From contig OX465281.1 of assembly GCA_949987705.1 (NCBI GenBank), forward strand, positions 6,426,001-6,490,000: a stretch of 64,000 bases of DNA, written 5' to 3'. Positions 48,201 to 50,508 of this stretch are shown here, one piece after another (within the stretch, counting starts at the first letter, position 1; each line of letters begins with the position of its first letter). Source of the DNA: Thereva unica (Eukaryota > Arthropoda > Insecta > Diptera > Therevidae). The notes beneath the pieces were generated by a model. The model saw only the letters and a program-made list of their open reading frames with translations. It was not told the DNA's origin and ran no database searches. The position numbers and the translations under genes are program-made.

Positions 48201-50508
48201 AAAACATGTCATATTTTGTACTTTGCTTAGACTGGATCTGTTATATTCGTTCGAAAGATCGCACATAGCAAAAACAGTATTGGTGTTCTGTAGAGCCAAA
48301 GCACCATTTGTGGGTTACAGTGCCACATCTTGCCGAAGATCTGAAGTGGACTTCATCCTGAGGTGTGCCACGGGACGTTTTCTATATAACACGGCTGTTG
48401 CCTAAGCTAGGTTAGGTTAGATTAGATTAGATAAGGCTAAGCTGTTGGTTTAAGCTCATACATTTAGACCAAAAGGATCGTCCAATTGCCATGCCATAGT
48501 GATCCCAAGTTAAACCCAATGTTAAAGTGTCGTTTCTTCGCTAAACCATCTCGAGGAAGTAATGTAACTTCTAAGTTGCGGGATCCCAATCTTCCGATTT
48601 CCGGGAGCTTGCGTAGAAAGGGCTCATCAAATGTGATCCGCCTGAGATCGTAATAGGGCCACGTCATTTTGGCCAAGATGCATTTATTAAAATCCCGCCA
48701 ATGTTTCTTCGCTTGTTGTATTGTATGCTGTTTGCACTGGAGTTTAAAAGTGGGCCATGGCATACCAACCCTTTCTTTTCCTGGAAGGAGAGTGGTGGTC
48801 GTGTCTTTGCTAGCCAGTTCGACAGCTTTACAATTTTCCTCTATATTTCAGTGAACGGGCAACCATACGACGAGGATCCTGAACTGCTGAACCATCCCGT
48901 TAAGAGATTTGCGACATTCTGAGATAGTTCTAGAGCTGTTTGTGCAAGATCGCAGGGTTTTCAAAGCCTCCTGACTATCTGAGAAGATGCAGACAGTCCG
49001 ATTCCTATCGCCTAGCTAGTTGATTAGTAGAACAGCTTCATGTATGGCCAGAACCTTCGCTTGGTATATACTGCAGTAATCAGGGGCGGCGGTTTCATAG
49101 GTGCAAATGGTGCACTTGCACCGGGCGCAATTGGACGCCCACTGTGAAAAAAACTGAAAAAGTGTTCCCTTGCCTTCATTTTCATATATTAAAGTCTGTG
49201 CAGTTAGAGTTTTTGTGTCTTAAAAAAAACAGCATTAGTGGGAAAGCTTTGCGAAGTTAAAACACAAGCAGACCCAGAACAAAAGCAAGATCGCGAAGCA
49301 AATCCTGATTGCACACCATGTTTTATAGGTGCAAATTTTGCACTTGCACCGGGTGCAATTTCAGAAATTAATTCTCATTCTAATTTTCATTTATTAAAAG
49401 AACTTCACAGAGTGTTTGCGCCGTTCTCCGTTGCCCTTCACTGCTTTACAAAATGAACAGCTGATAGGGGCGCAATATAACATACTGCACCGGCCGCAAA
49501 AGAACTTAGCGCCGGCCCTGGCGGTGATCAGGTAGTCGGAAGGAGATTTCTATCCCAAGCTAAACCAAAGTTGCTAAGAATAATTCGAATTGCACGGACT
49601 AATTTCTTTGTAGATCCCGGGCCCGGTTCGTGTATGACGAACGACGATAAAGGTACGAAAAAAATTGAAGTCGAAAAATTTTGTCGACGAAAATTTTAGC
49701 GTTCGCATAGGTCGAAAGAAAATTGTTCGTGTCCTAATGCAAAAACTCGATAACCTAAGACCTTTCGAGTGCCTTTCGTCGGCTTCAGACGAAAAATTTC
49801 AATTTTTTCGACTTATGCGAACCCGAGGCGAAAAAAAATTTTCGTTTTCGACATACACAAACCGGCCCCCGGTTTCCGCCAGAGCCCCTTGAATGACCTT
49901 TACACTCAAATTGTTTAAAGCGTCTTGTATGTCGAGGAAAGCTGCCAACACAAACTGTTTGAATATCGCCGGCTAGTTGCTGTTCTATTATCCTTAGAGG
50001 ACTATTTATCTTTTTTAGAAGGATCTAGCGAAGCTCTCTCGATTAAGCTAAACAAACCTCCGCCAAAAATAATTAACGTGTGTTTATTATTACTCATTTT
50101 GTCGAAACATGTGTCACCCAGGCTATATTTAGTAGACCATCAGTTGGACCTTTTTCCACTTCGTTGTCTTAATGCGTCTTTTGGTGGGTGGCGGGTTTTC
50201 AATATGGCTGTTTACCTTCATTAAGGCCCTATTTAAAATAATTACAAATTCAACATTAGCCACTGTTAAAAAAATAATTAAGTTGCAGTCCTTTGCCTTA
50301 TTTTTTTTTTGTTTAGCATGGGTAATGGTAAAATTTTCCTTTCAGTACTAATTCGTGCAAAATTAAAATAAATTTATCATTTCTGTCGTTTCTTTTAAAT
50401 AATAAAAAAAACGTTTAATATTTTAGGGATGAAGCTGGTCCAGATGATGATATAATCTTTGAAGATTTCGCTCGCCTACGGCTTAAGGGTGCCGAAACAG
50501 AAGCCTAG
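2969..50508 (+). CDS. krz: kurtz-type beta-arrestin gene, spliced, 5' end outside window
   Basis: This is the gene model. Join 2969-3294, 3354-3530, 18183-18340, then either 18600-18740 or 33100-33243, then 42082-42174, 42242-42409 and 50427-50508. It gives about 381-382 residues, against roughly 410-470 for full arrestins. The missing part is the first N-domain strands and the start codon, in exon(s) left of the window. Non-visual arrestins bind phosphorylated, activated GPCRs at the plasma membrane, uncouple G proteins, deliver receptors to clathrin pits and scaffold signalling. Seen here: the finger-loop motif [10 protein letters not shown], the SKEFMM block, polar-core Asp residues in [11 protein letters not shown], a clathrin box LIQLD and an AP2-type motif FEDFARLR. 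The last two separate it from visual arrestins. All boundaries are AG/GT and phases agree. The kurtz assignment rests on remembered family sequence; an arrestin identity is very secure, orthology slightly less so. Confidence 0.93.
3354..3530 (+). CDS. krz: krz exon B: arrestin N-domain end
   Basis: Fifty-nine codons, from [20 protein letters not shown] to HLEASLDKE. The [15 protein letters not shown] and [20 protein letters not shown] blocks are hallmark arrestin sequence at the N-domain to hinge transition. The acceptor AG is at 3352-3353 and the donor GTAATA starts at 3531, a slightly weak donor. Phase is 0/0. The A-B intron is only 59 bp (3295-3353), typical of insect microintrons. The following intron is 14,652 bp. 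Confidence 0.95.
3808..4006 (+). mobile_element. internally deleted RTE-like element (5' end joined to 3' end)
   Basis: The first about 125 bp (from GGAACTCCGCCGTCGTCTGG to GGCAAGAAACCGCAT) match the 5' end of the minus-strand element at 36205-36320. The last about 65 bp (from CAGCAGCGTATCCGTTGCC to the GAAGAAGAAGG tail) match the 3' ends at 1017, 33769 and 44562. The roughly 2.4-kb middle with endonuclease and RT is absent. The result is a roughly 200-bp, SINE-like non-autonomous derivative. Confidence 0.75.
4010..6400. other. intron B-C, unassigned; possible old LINE ORF1 remnant at 4195-5090
   Basis: Minus-strand open stretches at 4195-4458, 4600-4902 and 4853-5089 have balanced composition (for example [19 protein letters not shown]). 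They could be decayed gag/ORF1 sequence of a LINE, but I recognise no motif. A GGTTGG-rich low-complexity patch lies at 5425-5460. The rest is AT-rich intron with nothing identifiable. Confidence 0.3.
6410..8800 (-). pseudogene. decayed transposon-like ORF (DNA-transposon associated, unclassified)
   Basis: Several minus-strand pieces read like one broken protein: [20 protein letters not shown] with [16 protein letters not shown] (7998-8207); [20 protein letters not shown] (about 7640-7760); and [15 protein letters not shown] (6409-6753). The order and wording recall a widespread insect transposon-associated protein that ends in a CNCK-type cysteine cluster. Stops and frameshifts separate the pieces. 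The recognition is from memory and weak. The + strand ORF at 8151-8552 in the same interval is more likely a shadow. Confidence 0.35.
8800..9825. other. intron B-C, unassigned
   Basis: AT-rich sequence without coding signal, tandem repeat or recognised element. Confidence 0.4.
9827..10725. repeat. large foldback (inverted-repeat) element
   Basis: The 18-bp word CCCTCTCAACTACAGGCC at 9844-9861 recurs exactly inverted at 10692-10709. A GGTAAGAC/CTTACCC block lies just outside. Further in, GGCGCAGAGTACG (about 9940) pairs imperfectly with the region around 10600-10630. CACTTT/AAAGTG-type AT-rich motifs are mirrored towards the centre. About 900 bp, non-coding, and probably a foldback or long-TIR MITE. 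Arms are well preserved only at the ends. Confidence 0.55.
10729..11268. repeat. TIR element, about 540 bp
   Basis: The left end CGGAGACAGACTTGTGGTAT with AGTAATT matches the inverted right end ATACCACAAGTGTGTCTCTGG. Subterminal TATTGCAATATTG words occur on both sides. No ORF. It abuts or overlaps the foldback element on its left, so one probably inserted at the edge of the other. Superfamily not determined. Confidence 0.65.
11280..11815. other. intron B-C, unassigned
   Basis: AT-rich, with no coding or repeat signal that I can support. The LINE remnant starts within the next 100 bp. Confidence 0.4.
11820..13262 (+). mobile_element. I/LOA-like LINE, 3' part with RNase H and C-terminal zinc motif
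   Basis: The first frame reads [14 protein letters not shown] and [18 protein letters not shown] (end of the RT region, 11850-12220). The next frame has an RNase H domain, 12222-12700: [29 protein letters not shown] and [12 protein letters not shown], covering the D, E, D and H positions. The third frame, 12799-13164, ends with [20 protein letters not shown], the Cys/His cluster of this LINE group. The 3' tail is CCTAGCCTAACCTAAC. At least two frameshifts make it a dead 5'-truncated copy. RNase H plus CTAAC-type tails point to the I/LOA/R1 group rather than Jockey. Confidence 0.85.
13265..15290. other. intron B-C, non-repetitive stretch
   Basis: No transposon signature and no coding exon. 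14470-14760 is more GC-rich, with GGCGGCGGCGGCG, (CAG)n at 14634-14646 and GCCGCGGCGGG. It looks like ordinary unique intron, possibly with regulatory content. That is a compositional impression only. Confidence 0.4.
15300..16540 (+). mobile_element. BEL/Pao LTR-retrotransposon pol fragment (integrase to C-terminus)
   Basis: Broken frames contain [15 protein letters not shown] (start of the integrase core), [44 protein letters not shown] and, after an insertion, TLMSSNPKR. The BEL tail blocks follow: [32 protein letters not shown] and HKLAP. This order is characteristic of BEL/Pao integrases. There are several stops and frameshifts. No LTR was identified on either side. It is split by a MITE at 15918-16131 between the L and T codons of SRPLT. 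Confidence 0.8.
15914..16135. mobile_element. piggyBac-like MITE with TTAA target duplication
   Basis: Flanked by TTAA at 15914-15917 and 16132-16135. The left terminus starts GCCGCGTCTCCACCAACCGA and the right terminus is its inverted copy, ending GGTGAAGACGCGGC. The inverted repeats stay alike for about 50 bp, with repeated GTTCGGCGAACA words inside. The core is 214 bp with no ORF. TTAA duplication is diagnostic of piggyBac-type integration. It interrupts the BEL/Pao integrase, so it is younger than that copy. Confidence 0.85.
16550..17640. other. intron B-C, unassigned
   Basis: Contains overlapping open frames on both strands (for example - 16933-17280 and + 17153-17527) but no motif I recognise. 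GC content is higher than the flanks, so it may be more decayed retroelement sequence. Confidence 0.3.
17645..18077. repeat. cluster of four MITE copies in alternating orientation
   Basis: Copies lie at about 17645-17736, 17737-17832, 17856-17952 and 17981-18077. Each runs between CAGCACAGGGGCC and GGCCCCTGTGCTGAA-type ends. Each contains GAAACGTCACTTT or its complement and ACTTGTCAC. Intervening spacers are short. The last copy ends 105 bp before the exon C acceptor. Transcripts could fold between opposite copies. Related copies are at 773, 54806 and 55230. Confidence 0.8.
18183..18340 (+). CDS. krz: krz exon C: arrestin C-domain start
   Basis: Reads [20 protein letters not shown], then [20 protein letters not shown], then [11 protein letters not shown]. 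This is the hinge and first C-domain strands of arrestins (compare the family pattern yHGE-I-VNVHV-NNS-KTVKKI). The acceptor AG is at 18181-18182 and the donor GTAAGT starts at 18341. Phase is 0 in and 2 out, so the last two bases (GA) are completed to GAA or GAG by exon D or D'. A cluster of MITEs ends about 105 bp upstream of its acceptor. Confidence 0.95.
18600..18740 (+). CDS. krz: krz alternative exon D (version 1 of lariat-loop segment)
   Basis: 141 nt, 47 codons. After the split Glu it reads [20 protein letters not shown], then [19 protein letters not shown], then TNLASST. It keeps both polar-core aspartates (LDG and HEDTN), which hold the arrestin basal state. The acceptor AG is at 18598-18599 and the donor GTAAGG starts at 18741. 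Phase is 2 in and 2 out, the same as D'. It lies only 259 bp after exon C. Compared with D' it has Q for E after KVF, K for A before NNK, N for D and R for W in the NKDKWG block, and lacks one residue in the C-loop. Most synonymous positions differ, so it is old and under protein-level constraint. It is not a recent copy or a pseudo-exon. Confidence 0.9.
18750..19207. other. start of D-D' intron, T-rich
   Basis: Very T-rich intron with long homopolymer runs and no coding signal. It ends where the element at 19208 begins with TAGGGTGATCG. Confidence 0.5.
19208..20278 (+). mobile_element. non-coding DNA element (family also at 24480-25090), split by a hAT element
   Basis: The left end TAGGGTGATCGTAGG and the following AACGGGAACCCCACAAAATG and TTTGCAGATTTTTAGA match, inverted, the copy ending at 25088. 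After the hAT insertion the sequence resumes with AACAAACTCCGAGTATTAT, matching the inverted 24490-24525 interval. An 85-bp-class ORF across it is chance. Confidence 0.65.
19409..20251. mobile_element. hAT-type non-autonomous element, 843 bp, with internal tandem repeats
   Basis: The left end is CAGTAGTTCCCAAACTTT and the inverted right end is CAGTGATTCCCAAAGTAG, classic hAT termini. Flanking 8-mers are CTCTAAGA and CTCTTGGA, 6 of 8 identical. The inverted paralogue at 24500-24545 shows the uninterrupted site as CTCTAGGA. The interior carries about three imperfect copies of a unit of roughly 150-190 bp with GCAATATGGTATAC, ATCCATGGCGGC and CTTCCGG motifs (19590-20040). Confidence 0.85.
20557..20645. 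repeat. element end rich in CCGAATATTCGG, left partner
   Basis: Starts TAGAGATGCGCCGAATA and continues with repeated GAATATTCGG and ACATTCGGCCGAATA words. A matching inverted end occurs at 22440-22564 (ends GACGCATCTCTA). The two ends look like one hAT-like family. Flanking 8-mers do not match, and unrelated LINE pieces lie between them, so a single intact element is not demonstrated. Confidence 0.6.
20840..21290 (+). mobile_element. LINE scrap, possible endonuclease and RNase H-side sequence
   Basis: NWRVTDHP then [15 protein letters not shown] (about 20930-21020) resembles the segment after the LINE endonuclease. [17 protein letters not shown] then [11 protein letters not shown] (21145-21265) resembles the tail region of RNase H-bearing LINEs. 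The two parts come from different places of such an ORF, so it is a rearranged remnant. Confidence 0.45.
21499..21700 (+). mobile_element. Jockey-like LINE reverse-transcriptase scrap
   Basis: Reads [20 protein letters not shown] then [18 protein letters not shown]. This is the conserved K-x-x-GxDxIxP start of LINE reverse transcriptases, followed by the expected helix. It then decays. Confidence 0.6.
21780..22330. repeat. unclassified repeat X, copy 1
   Basis: Contains AGCCAAAATGAAACCTTT, ATCGGTGTTCTGTGCTCACG and, near the end, CAAACTAGTTTCAAATCGG with TCTGTCGACTCGTGTGTGGA. The same words, in the same order, occur at 28437-28700 and 43045-43350. Non-coding and probably a MITE or SINE-like family. 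Copy 1 has extra internal sequence. Confidence 0.6.
22440..22564. repeat. CCGAATATTCGG-rich element end, right partner
   Basis: Repeated GAATATTCGGCCGAA words, ending ACATTCGACGCATCTCTA. This is the inverted counterpart of the end at 20557. Confidence 0.65.
22570..24400 (-). pseudogene. hAT-like transposase pseudogene, interrupted by a MITE
   Basis: Minus-strand frames read [20 protein letters not shown] then [20 protein letters not shown] (23817-24030). These are followed by [52 protein letters not shown] and, near 22730, [18 protein letters not shown]. The C-x-x-H-H-x-x-E-x-x-L motif and FxTTAxNTG block match an insect transposase family I associate with hAT. There are many stops and indels. 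A 236-bp MITE sits at 24044-24279. Not functional. Confidence 0.65.
24044..24279. mobile_element. hAT-type MITE with perfect 8-bp target duplication
   Basis: The left end is CAGGGGCGGCGC and the right end is GGCGCCGGCTCTG. It is flanked on both sides by CATAGATA (24036-24043 and 24280-24287), an exact 8-bp duplication as expected for hAT. Inside are GTGCACTTGCACCGGGCGC and GCGCAATATGGCATACTGC motifs, shared with the copy at 49081-49520. 236 bp, no ORF. Confidence 0.9.
24480..25090 (-). mobile_element. non-coding DNA element, inverted paralogue of 19208-20278
   Basis: Ends with TTACGGTCACCCTAA and contains the inverted ATTTTCTGGGGTTCCCGTT and TCTAAAAATCTGCAAAG blocks of the 19208 copy. It also has the ACAAACTTCGAGCATTATGA block on the complement. 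It shows the empty site of the hAT insertion in the other copy. Non-coding. Confidence 0.65.
25090..26140. other. intron D-D', unassigned unique-looking sequence
   Basis: AT-rich. 25380-25760 has no repeat signature and includes several CACGTCATAC and CGTCACATTTGG-like words. No ORF of note. It could be ordinary intron. Confidence 0.4.
26142..26805. repeat. 664-bp near-perfect inverted repeat (hairpin-forming)
   Basis: The left arm starts CACTGGTCTGCA and the right arm ends TGCAGACCAGTG. Pairing continues almost without mismatch for about 300 bp per arm (for example TCCTAAGTATTTTTTC against its complement at 26744-26760, and TTACAAAAAAAGTTTTTTC near the centre). The loop is about 50-60 bp around 26450-26505. 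Two ORFs, 26275-26472 (-) and 26473-26682 (+), translate to the same peptide because they are the two arms, which confirms near-identity. Recent foldback element or inverted duplication, within the D-D' intron. Confidence 0.9.
26806..28435. other. intron D-D', unassigned
   Basis: No gene recognised. The minus strand at 26756-26992 has a coherent-looking stretch ([20 protein letters not shown]) that may be a transposon protein scrap, but no family is evident. 27450-27760 is unusually GC-balanced and may be another repeat. (CAA)n lies at 28160-28177. Confidence 0.3.
28437..28700. repeat. unclassified repeat X, copy 2
   Basis: CACGCGCACAACCAGTTTG then AATCAAAATGAAACCTTT at the start, CAAACTAATTTCAAATCGG in the middle, and CACGAAACAGTTGCG with AATCAGTCGACTCGTGT at the end. 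Nearly collinear with copy 3 at 43045-43350. Confidence 0.65.
28740..29260. other. intron D-D', unassigned, possibly LINE-derived
   Basis: GC-balanced sequence without an interpretable frame. It lies next to a LINE 3' end and may belong to the same insertion. Confidence 0.25.
29268..29465 (-). mobile_element. LINE 3'-terminal fragment (RTE-like tail)
   Basis: The complement translates, with a frameshift, to [13 protein letters not shown] then [12 protein letters not shown] and ends in a GAAGAAGAAG triplet run. The 'LRWKDGV-DA-G-RNW' ending followed by simple triplets is a common LINE C-terminus. Truncated. Confidence 0.6.
29480..30900. other. intron D-D', unassigned
   Basis: No recognised gene. 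Short ORFs at 29533-29858 and 30551-30778 lack family resemblance or supporting signals. Confidence 0.35.
30903..30975. repeat. short palindromic TAGGTT/AACCTA cluster
   Basis: GGTAGAGTTTAGGTT runs straight into its complement AACTCTACCTAACC, with a third GGTAGAGTTTA copy after it. It sits just beyond the 3' end of the following minus-strand LINE and may be its terminal repeat. Confidence 0.6.
30976..32725 (-). mobile_element. Jockey/CR1-like LINE, 5'-truncated, RT domain ORF of 420 codons
   Basis: The long minus ORF 31133-32395 has RT blocks in order: [52 protein letters not shown] and [13 protein letters not shown] (the catalytic YADD), then [19 protein letters not shown] and [16 protein letters not shown]. 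Upstream at 32396-32720 another frame gives [20 protein letters not shown] and the [10 protein letters not shown] start of RT, so a frameshift separates the two. Endonuclease and ORF1 are missing. The RT core keeps its catalytic residues, so the copy is fairly young. No RNase H. Confidence 0.9.
32730..33095. other. intron immediately before krz exon D', A-rich
   Basis: A-rich with many AAAAA runs and a short (CA)n at 32971-32983. The 70 bases before the D' acceptor contain hardly any pyrimidine run longer than three or four, which is unusual for a constitutive 3' splice site. Confidence 0.6.
33100..33243 (+). CDS. krz: krz alternative exon D' (version 2 of lariat-loop segment)
   Basis: 144 nt, 48 codons. 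After the split Glu it reads [20 protein letters not shown], then [20 protein letters not shown], then TNLASST. This is the version closest to what I remember of Drosophila krz (DGCQV and NNKDKWG). The acceptor AG is at 33098-33099. It is preceded by an A-rich stretch with almost no pyrimidine tract, so the 3' splice site looks weak. The donor GTAAGT starting at 33244 is strong. Phase is 2/2, so splicing C to D' to E keeps frame, as does C to D to E. Inclusion of both would also stay in frame but duplicate the segment. Confidence 0.93.
33368..33652 (-). CDS. hypothetical 94-residue ORF, possible nested gene
   Basis: A complete ATG-to-TAG frame with an in-frame TAA two codons before the ATG. 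The product begins [20 protein letters not shown] and includes [18 protein letters not shown]. It is basic, soluble and without signal peptide or membrane segment. The composition (varied, W and Y present, few low-complexity runs) is more protein-like than the chance ORFs around it. No homology is recognised. A 27-bp piece (about 33411-33437) recurs inverted at 36451-36478 and translates the same (DLQ-CKFSP), so it may be repeat-derived. It lies antisense inside the krz intron just after D'. Confidence 0.3.
   Translation of the reverse strand: MLQKDVDVEQHLRVNRITKWKVASNKFHNIPWTGTVEVDPEMNVFRYVYWQNNMPFRTYKSQITKLKTNFKNDLQKCKFSPFTTRKPVCHIKNS
33769..36320 (-). mobile_element. RTE-like LINE, nearly full-length but decayed
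   Basis: On the minus strand the 5' end (GGAACTCCGCCGTCGTC) is at about 36319. The endonuclease follows in broken frames ([53 protein letters not shown]). Next come [20 protein letters not shown] (end of EN), RT pieces ([19 protein letters not shown]) and the C-terminal tail ending in GAAGAA-type triplets at 33769. About 2.55 kb, so several segments are lost. The closest pattern I recall is the RTE-like group often annotated as craniofacial development protein 2-like. Many frameshifts; dead. Confidence 0.75.
36330..38640. other. intron D'-E, unassigned
   Basis: AT-rich to 37480, then mixed. No ORF with family resemblance. 38080-38620 is GC-balanced and may be an unidentified repeat adjoining the LINE scrap that follows. 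Confidence 0.35.
38690..39255 (+). mobile_element. Jockey/CR1-like LINE scrap, same family as 61322-64000
   Basis: The first part reads [20 protein letters not shown] then [16 protein letters not shown]. It is collinear with [18 protein letters not shown] and following residues at 61830-61940. It then jumps to an RT-end segment, [17 protein letters not shown] with a [13 protein letters not shown] helix (39130-39245). The EN-to-RT middle is deleted. Confidence 0.75.
39260..40578. other. intron D'-E, unassigned, AT-rich
   Basis: No coding or repeat signal apart from A and T homopolymers around 40060-40230. Confidence 0.4.
40581..41267. mobile_element. TIR element of about 690 bp with subterminal TTTGCAAAT repeats
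   Basis: The left end is AGTTTTTTTCACATTAAATT and the inverted right end is AGTTTTTTCGCATTAAATTC. Subterminal blocks CCTTTTGCAAAT and AATTCACC recur three to four times on the left (40610-40690). AAGTACTTAATTTTCAAACG on the right pairs with the left at 40690-40712. No transposase ORF. Target duplication not clear, so superfamily is open. Confidence 0.7.
41268..42081. other. intron before krz exon E, AT-rich
   Basis: Nothing recognised. A (CT)n-type run lies at 41721-41731. Confidence 0.5.
42082..42174 (+). CDS. krz: krz exon E: C-domain strands
   Basis: Begins by completing the codon left by D or D' (ATA or CTA), then [21 protein letters not shown], then [10 protein letters not shown]. ESLGIIVxYKVKVKL is a near-universal arrestin C-domain motif. 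The acceptor AG is at 42080-42081 and the donor GTAAGG starts at 42175. Phase is 2 in and 2 out. It is separated from exon F by a 67-bp intron. Confidence 0.94.
42242..42409 (+). CDS. krz: krz exon F: last C-domain strand and clathrin-box tail
   Basis: Reads [20 protein letters not shown], then an acidic and polar linker with [16 protein letters not shown], then TTNLIQLDG. ELPFxLMHPKP ends the folded arrestin core. The flexible tail holds LIQLD, which fits the clathrin box (L-hydrophobic-x-hydrophobic-D/E) of beta-arrestins and points to receptor endocytosis. The acceptor AG is at 42240-42241 and the donor GTAGGT starts at 42410. Phase is 2/2. The next intron is 8,017 bp. Confidence 0.93.
42410..43040. 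other. start of F-G intron, unassigned
   Basis: AT-rich; a (CTG)n-like GCTGCTGCTGCTGCT patch lies at 42475-42489. No gene. Confidence 0.45.
43045..43350. repeat. unclassified repeat X, copy 3
   Basis: CACGCGCACAAACAGTTTGC with ATCAAAATGAAACCTTC at the start, CTAGTTTCGATCGGTG in the middle, and CACGAAACAGTTACG with AATCAGTTGACTCGTGTGCG at the end. Collinear with copies 1 and 2. Confidence 0.65.
43600..44500 (-). mobile_element. Jockey/CR1-like LINE reverse-transcriptase remnant
   Basis: Minus-strand frames give [24 protein letters not shown] start of RT (44203-44430) with [11 protein letters not shown]. After frame changes they give [26 protein letters not shown] and [17 protein letters not shown] (about 43900-44160). 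Block order matches LINE RT motifs 0 to A. The catalytic YADD block is not recognisable. Dead, 5' and 3' truncated. Confidence 0.7.
44562..44665 (-). mobile_element. RTE-like LINE 3' end (short copy)
   Basis: TTCTTCTTCTTTCATCCGTT then GGTCCGAGCGGGACGTCCCC, nearly identical to the ends at 1017 and (inverted) 3941-4006. Only the last about 100 bp of the element is present. Confidence 0.75.
44670..46085. other. intron F-G, unassigned, upstream of the 151-codon ORF
   Basis: No coding region recognised. AT-rich 45750-46085 could contain the promoter of the ORF at 46093, but I see no convincing TATA-Inr pair. Confidence 0.35.
46093..46548 (+). CDS. hypothetical Cys/His-rich 151-residue protein, candidate gene nested in krz intron
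   Basis: An uninterrupted ATG-to-TAA frame in the sense orientation of the F-G intron, with a good start context (GTAAAATGACA). AATAAA lies about 55 bp after the stop (46605-46610). The product starts [20 protein letters not shown]. It is hydrophilic, rich in D, H, C and K. Cys/His pairs are spread through it: [29 protein letters not shown] and [13 protein letters not shown], which could bind metal, although spacing fits no zinc finger I know. No signal peptide or membrane segment. No neighbouring repeat shares it. I do not recognise the family. Nested short intronless genes are common in insects, often germline-expressed. An orphan transposon ORF is the alternative. Confidence 0.5.
   Translation: MTSTYRASFDHPLVTRFKYSLSDETETAKTDKDLCDHTQELDREKYGPTKKECFGHRSTYQIDYCNACSELLQYGIDVSAMIAASYKMKEFERKKDSKCKDHADDSHVLVNTTEYRDNIHRIGKVITKNRIHDHSKCRSQQNCMHALKHLF
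46829..47255 (-). mobile_element. I/LOA-like LINE 3' end
   Basis: The minus strand reads [20 protein letters not shown] then [20 protein letters not shown]. It is collinear with [20 protein letters not shown] in the + copy at 12880-12980. It then shows the same 3' UTR and a CTAACCTAACC tail at 46829. Same family as 11820-13262 and 5'-truncated. Confidence 0.8.
47256..48400. other. intron F-G, probable further LINE-derived sequence
   Basis: GC-balanced sequence with open frames on both strands (for example 47098-47541 and 47974-48405), but without a motif I can name. It sits between two I/LOA-like tails and may contain 5' portions of them. Confidence 0.3.
49081..49520. mobile_element. hAT-type MITE, 440 bp, internally duplicated, inside the LINE
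   Basis: The left end is CAGGGGCGGCGG and the right end GCGCCGGCCCTG, the same family as 24044-24279. Flanking 8-mers GCAGTAAT (49073-49080) and GCGGTGAT (49521-49528) match at 6 of 8. They fall exactly where the RNase H codons for LPD(H/Y)CS are split. A second internal copy of the GGTGCAAATTTTGCACTTGC region at about 49330 suggests a nested or tandem copy. Confidence 0.8.
49616..49873. mobile_element. MITE with CCGGGCCCGGTTCGTGTATG-type TIRs, inside the LINE
   Basis: The left end CCCGGGCCCGGTTCGTGTAT is mirrored by GACATACACAAACCGGCCCC at the right. TTCGCATAAGTCGAAA-type words pair across the interior. About 255 bp, no ORF. It separates the RT codons ALAET and GIYKEI of the surrounding LINE. 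Exact target duplication not resolved. Confidence 0.7.
49970..50426. other. end of F-G intron
   Basis: T-rich approach to the exon G acceptor at 50425-50426, with no other feature. Confidence 0.5.
50427..50508 (+). CDS. krz: krz exon G: C-terminal AP2-binding tail and stop
   Basis: Reads [20 protein letters not shown], then KGAETEA and TAG at 50506-50508. [13 protein letters not shown] matches the beta-arrestin AP2-binding element (acidic run, then F-x-x-F-x-x-x-R). The acceptor AG is at 50425-50426 after a T-rich tract, with two bases carried over from exon F. A +1-frame ORF starting at 50459 that overlaps this exon is a shadow. Confidence 0.93.

Larger units (their letters stand above)
48405..49965 (-). 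mobile_element. I/LOA-like LINE remnant (RT motif A to tail), split by two MITEs
   Basis: On the minus strand, in order: [20 protein letters not shown] and VIQGALAET (RT motif A, about 49870-49960); a MITE; GIYKEI; a jump to [11 protein letters not shown] (RNase H); a second [38 protein letters not shown] and ILVVWLPVH (RNase H E, D and H blocks, 48850-49080); then [12 protein letters not shown] and a CTAACCTAACCTAG tail at about 48408. RT catalytic and later domains are lost by deletion. Several stops. The CTAAC tail links it to the I/LOA-like copies at 11820 and 46829, though the protein is a diverged relative. Confidence 0.75.
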
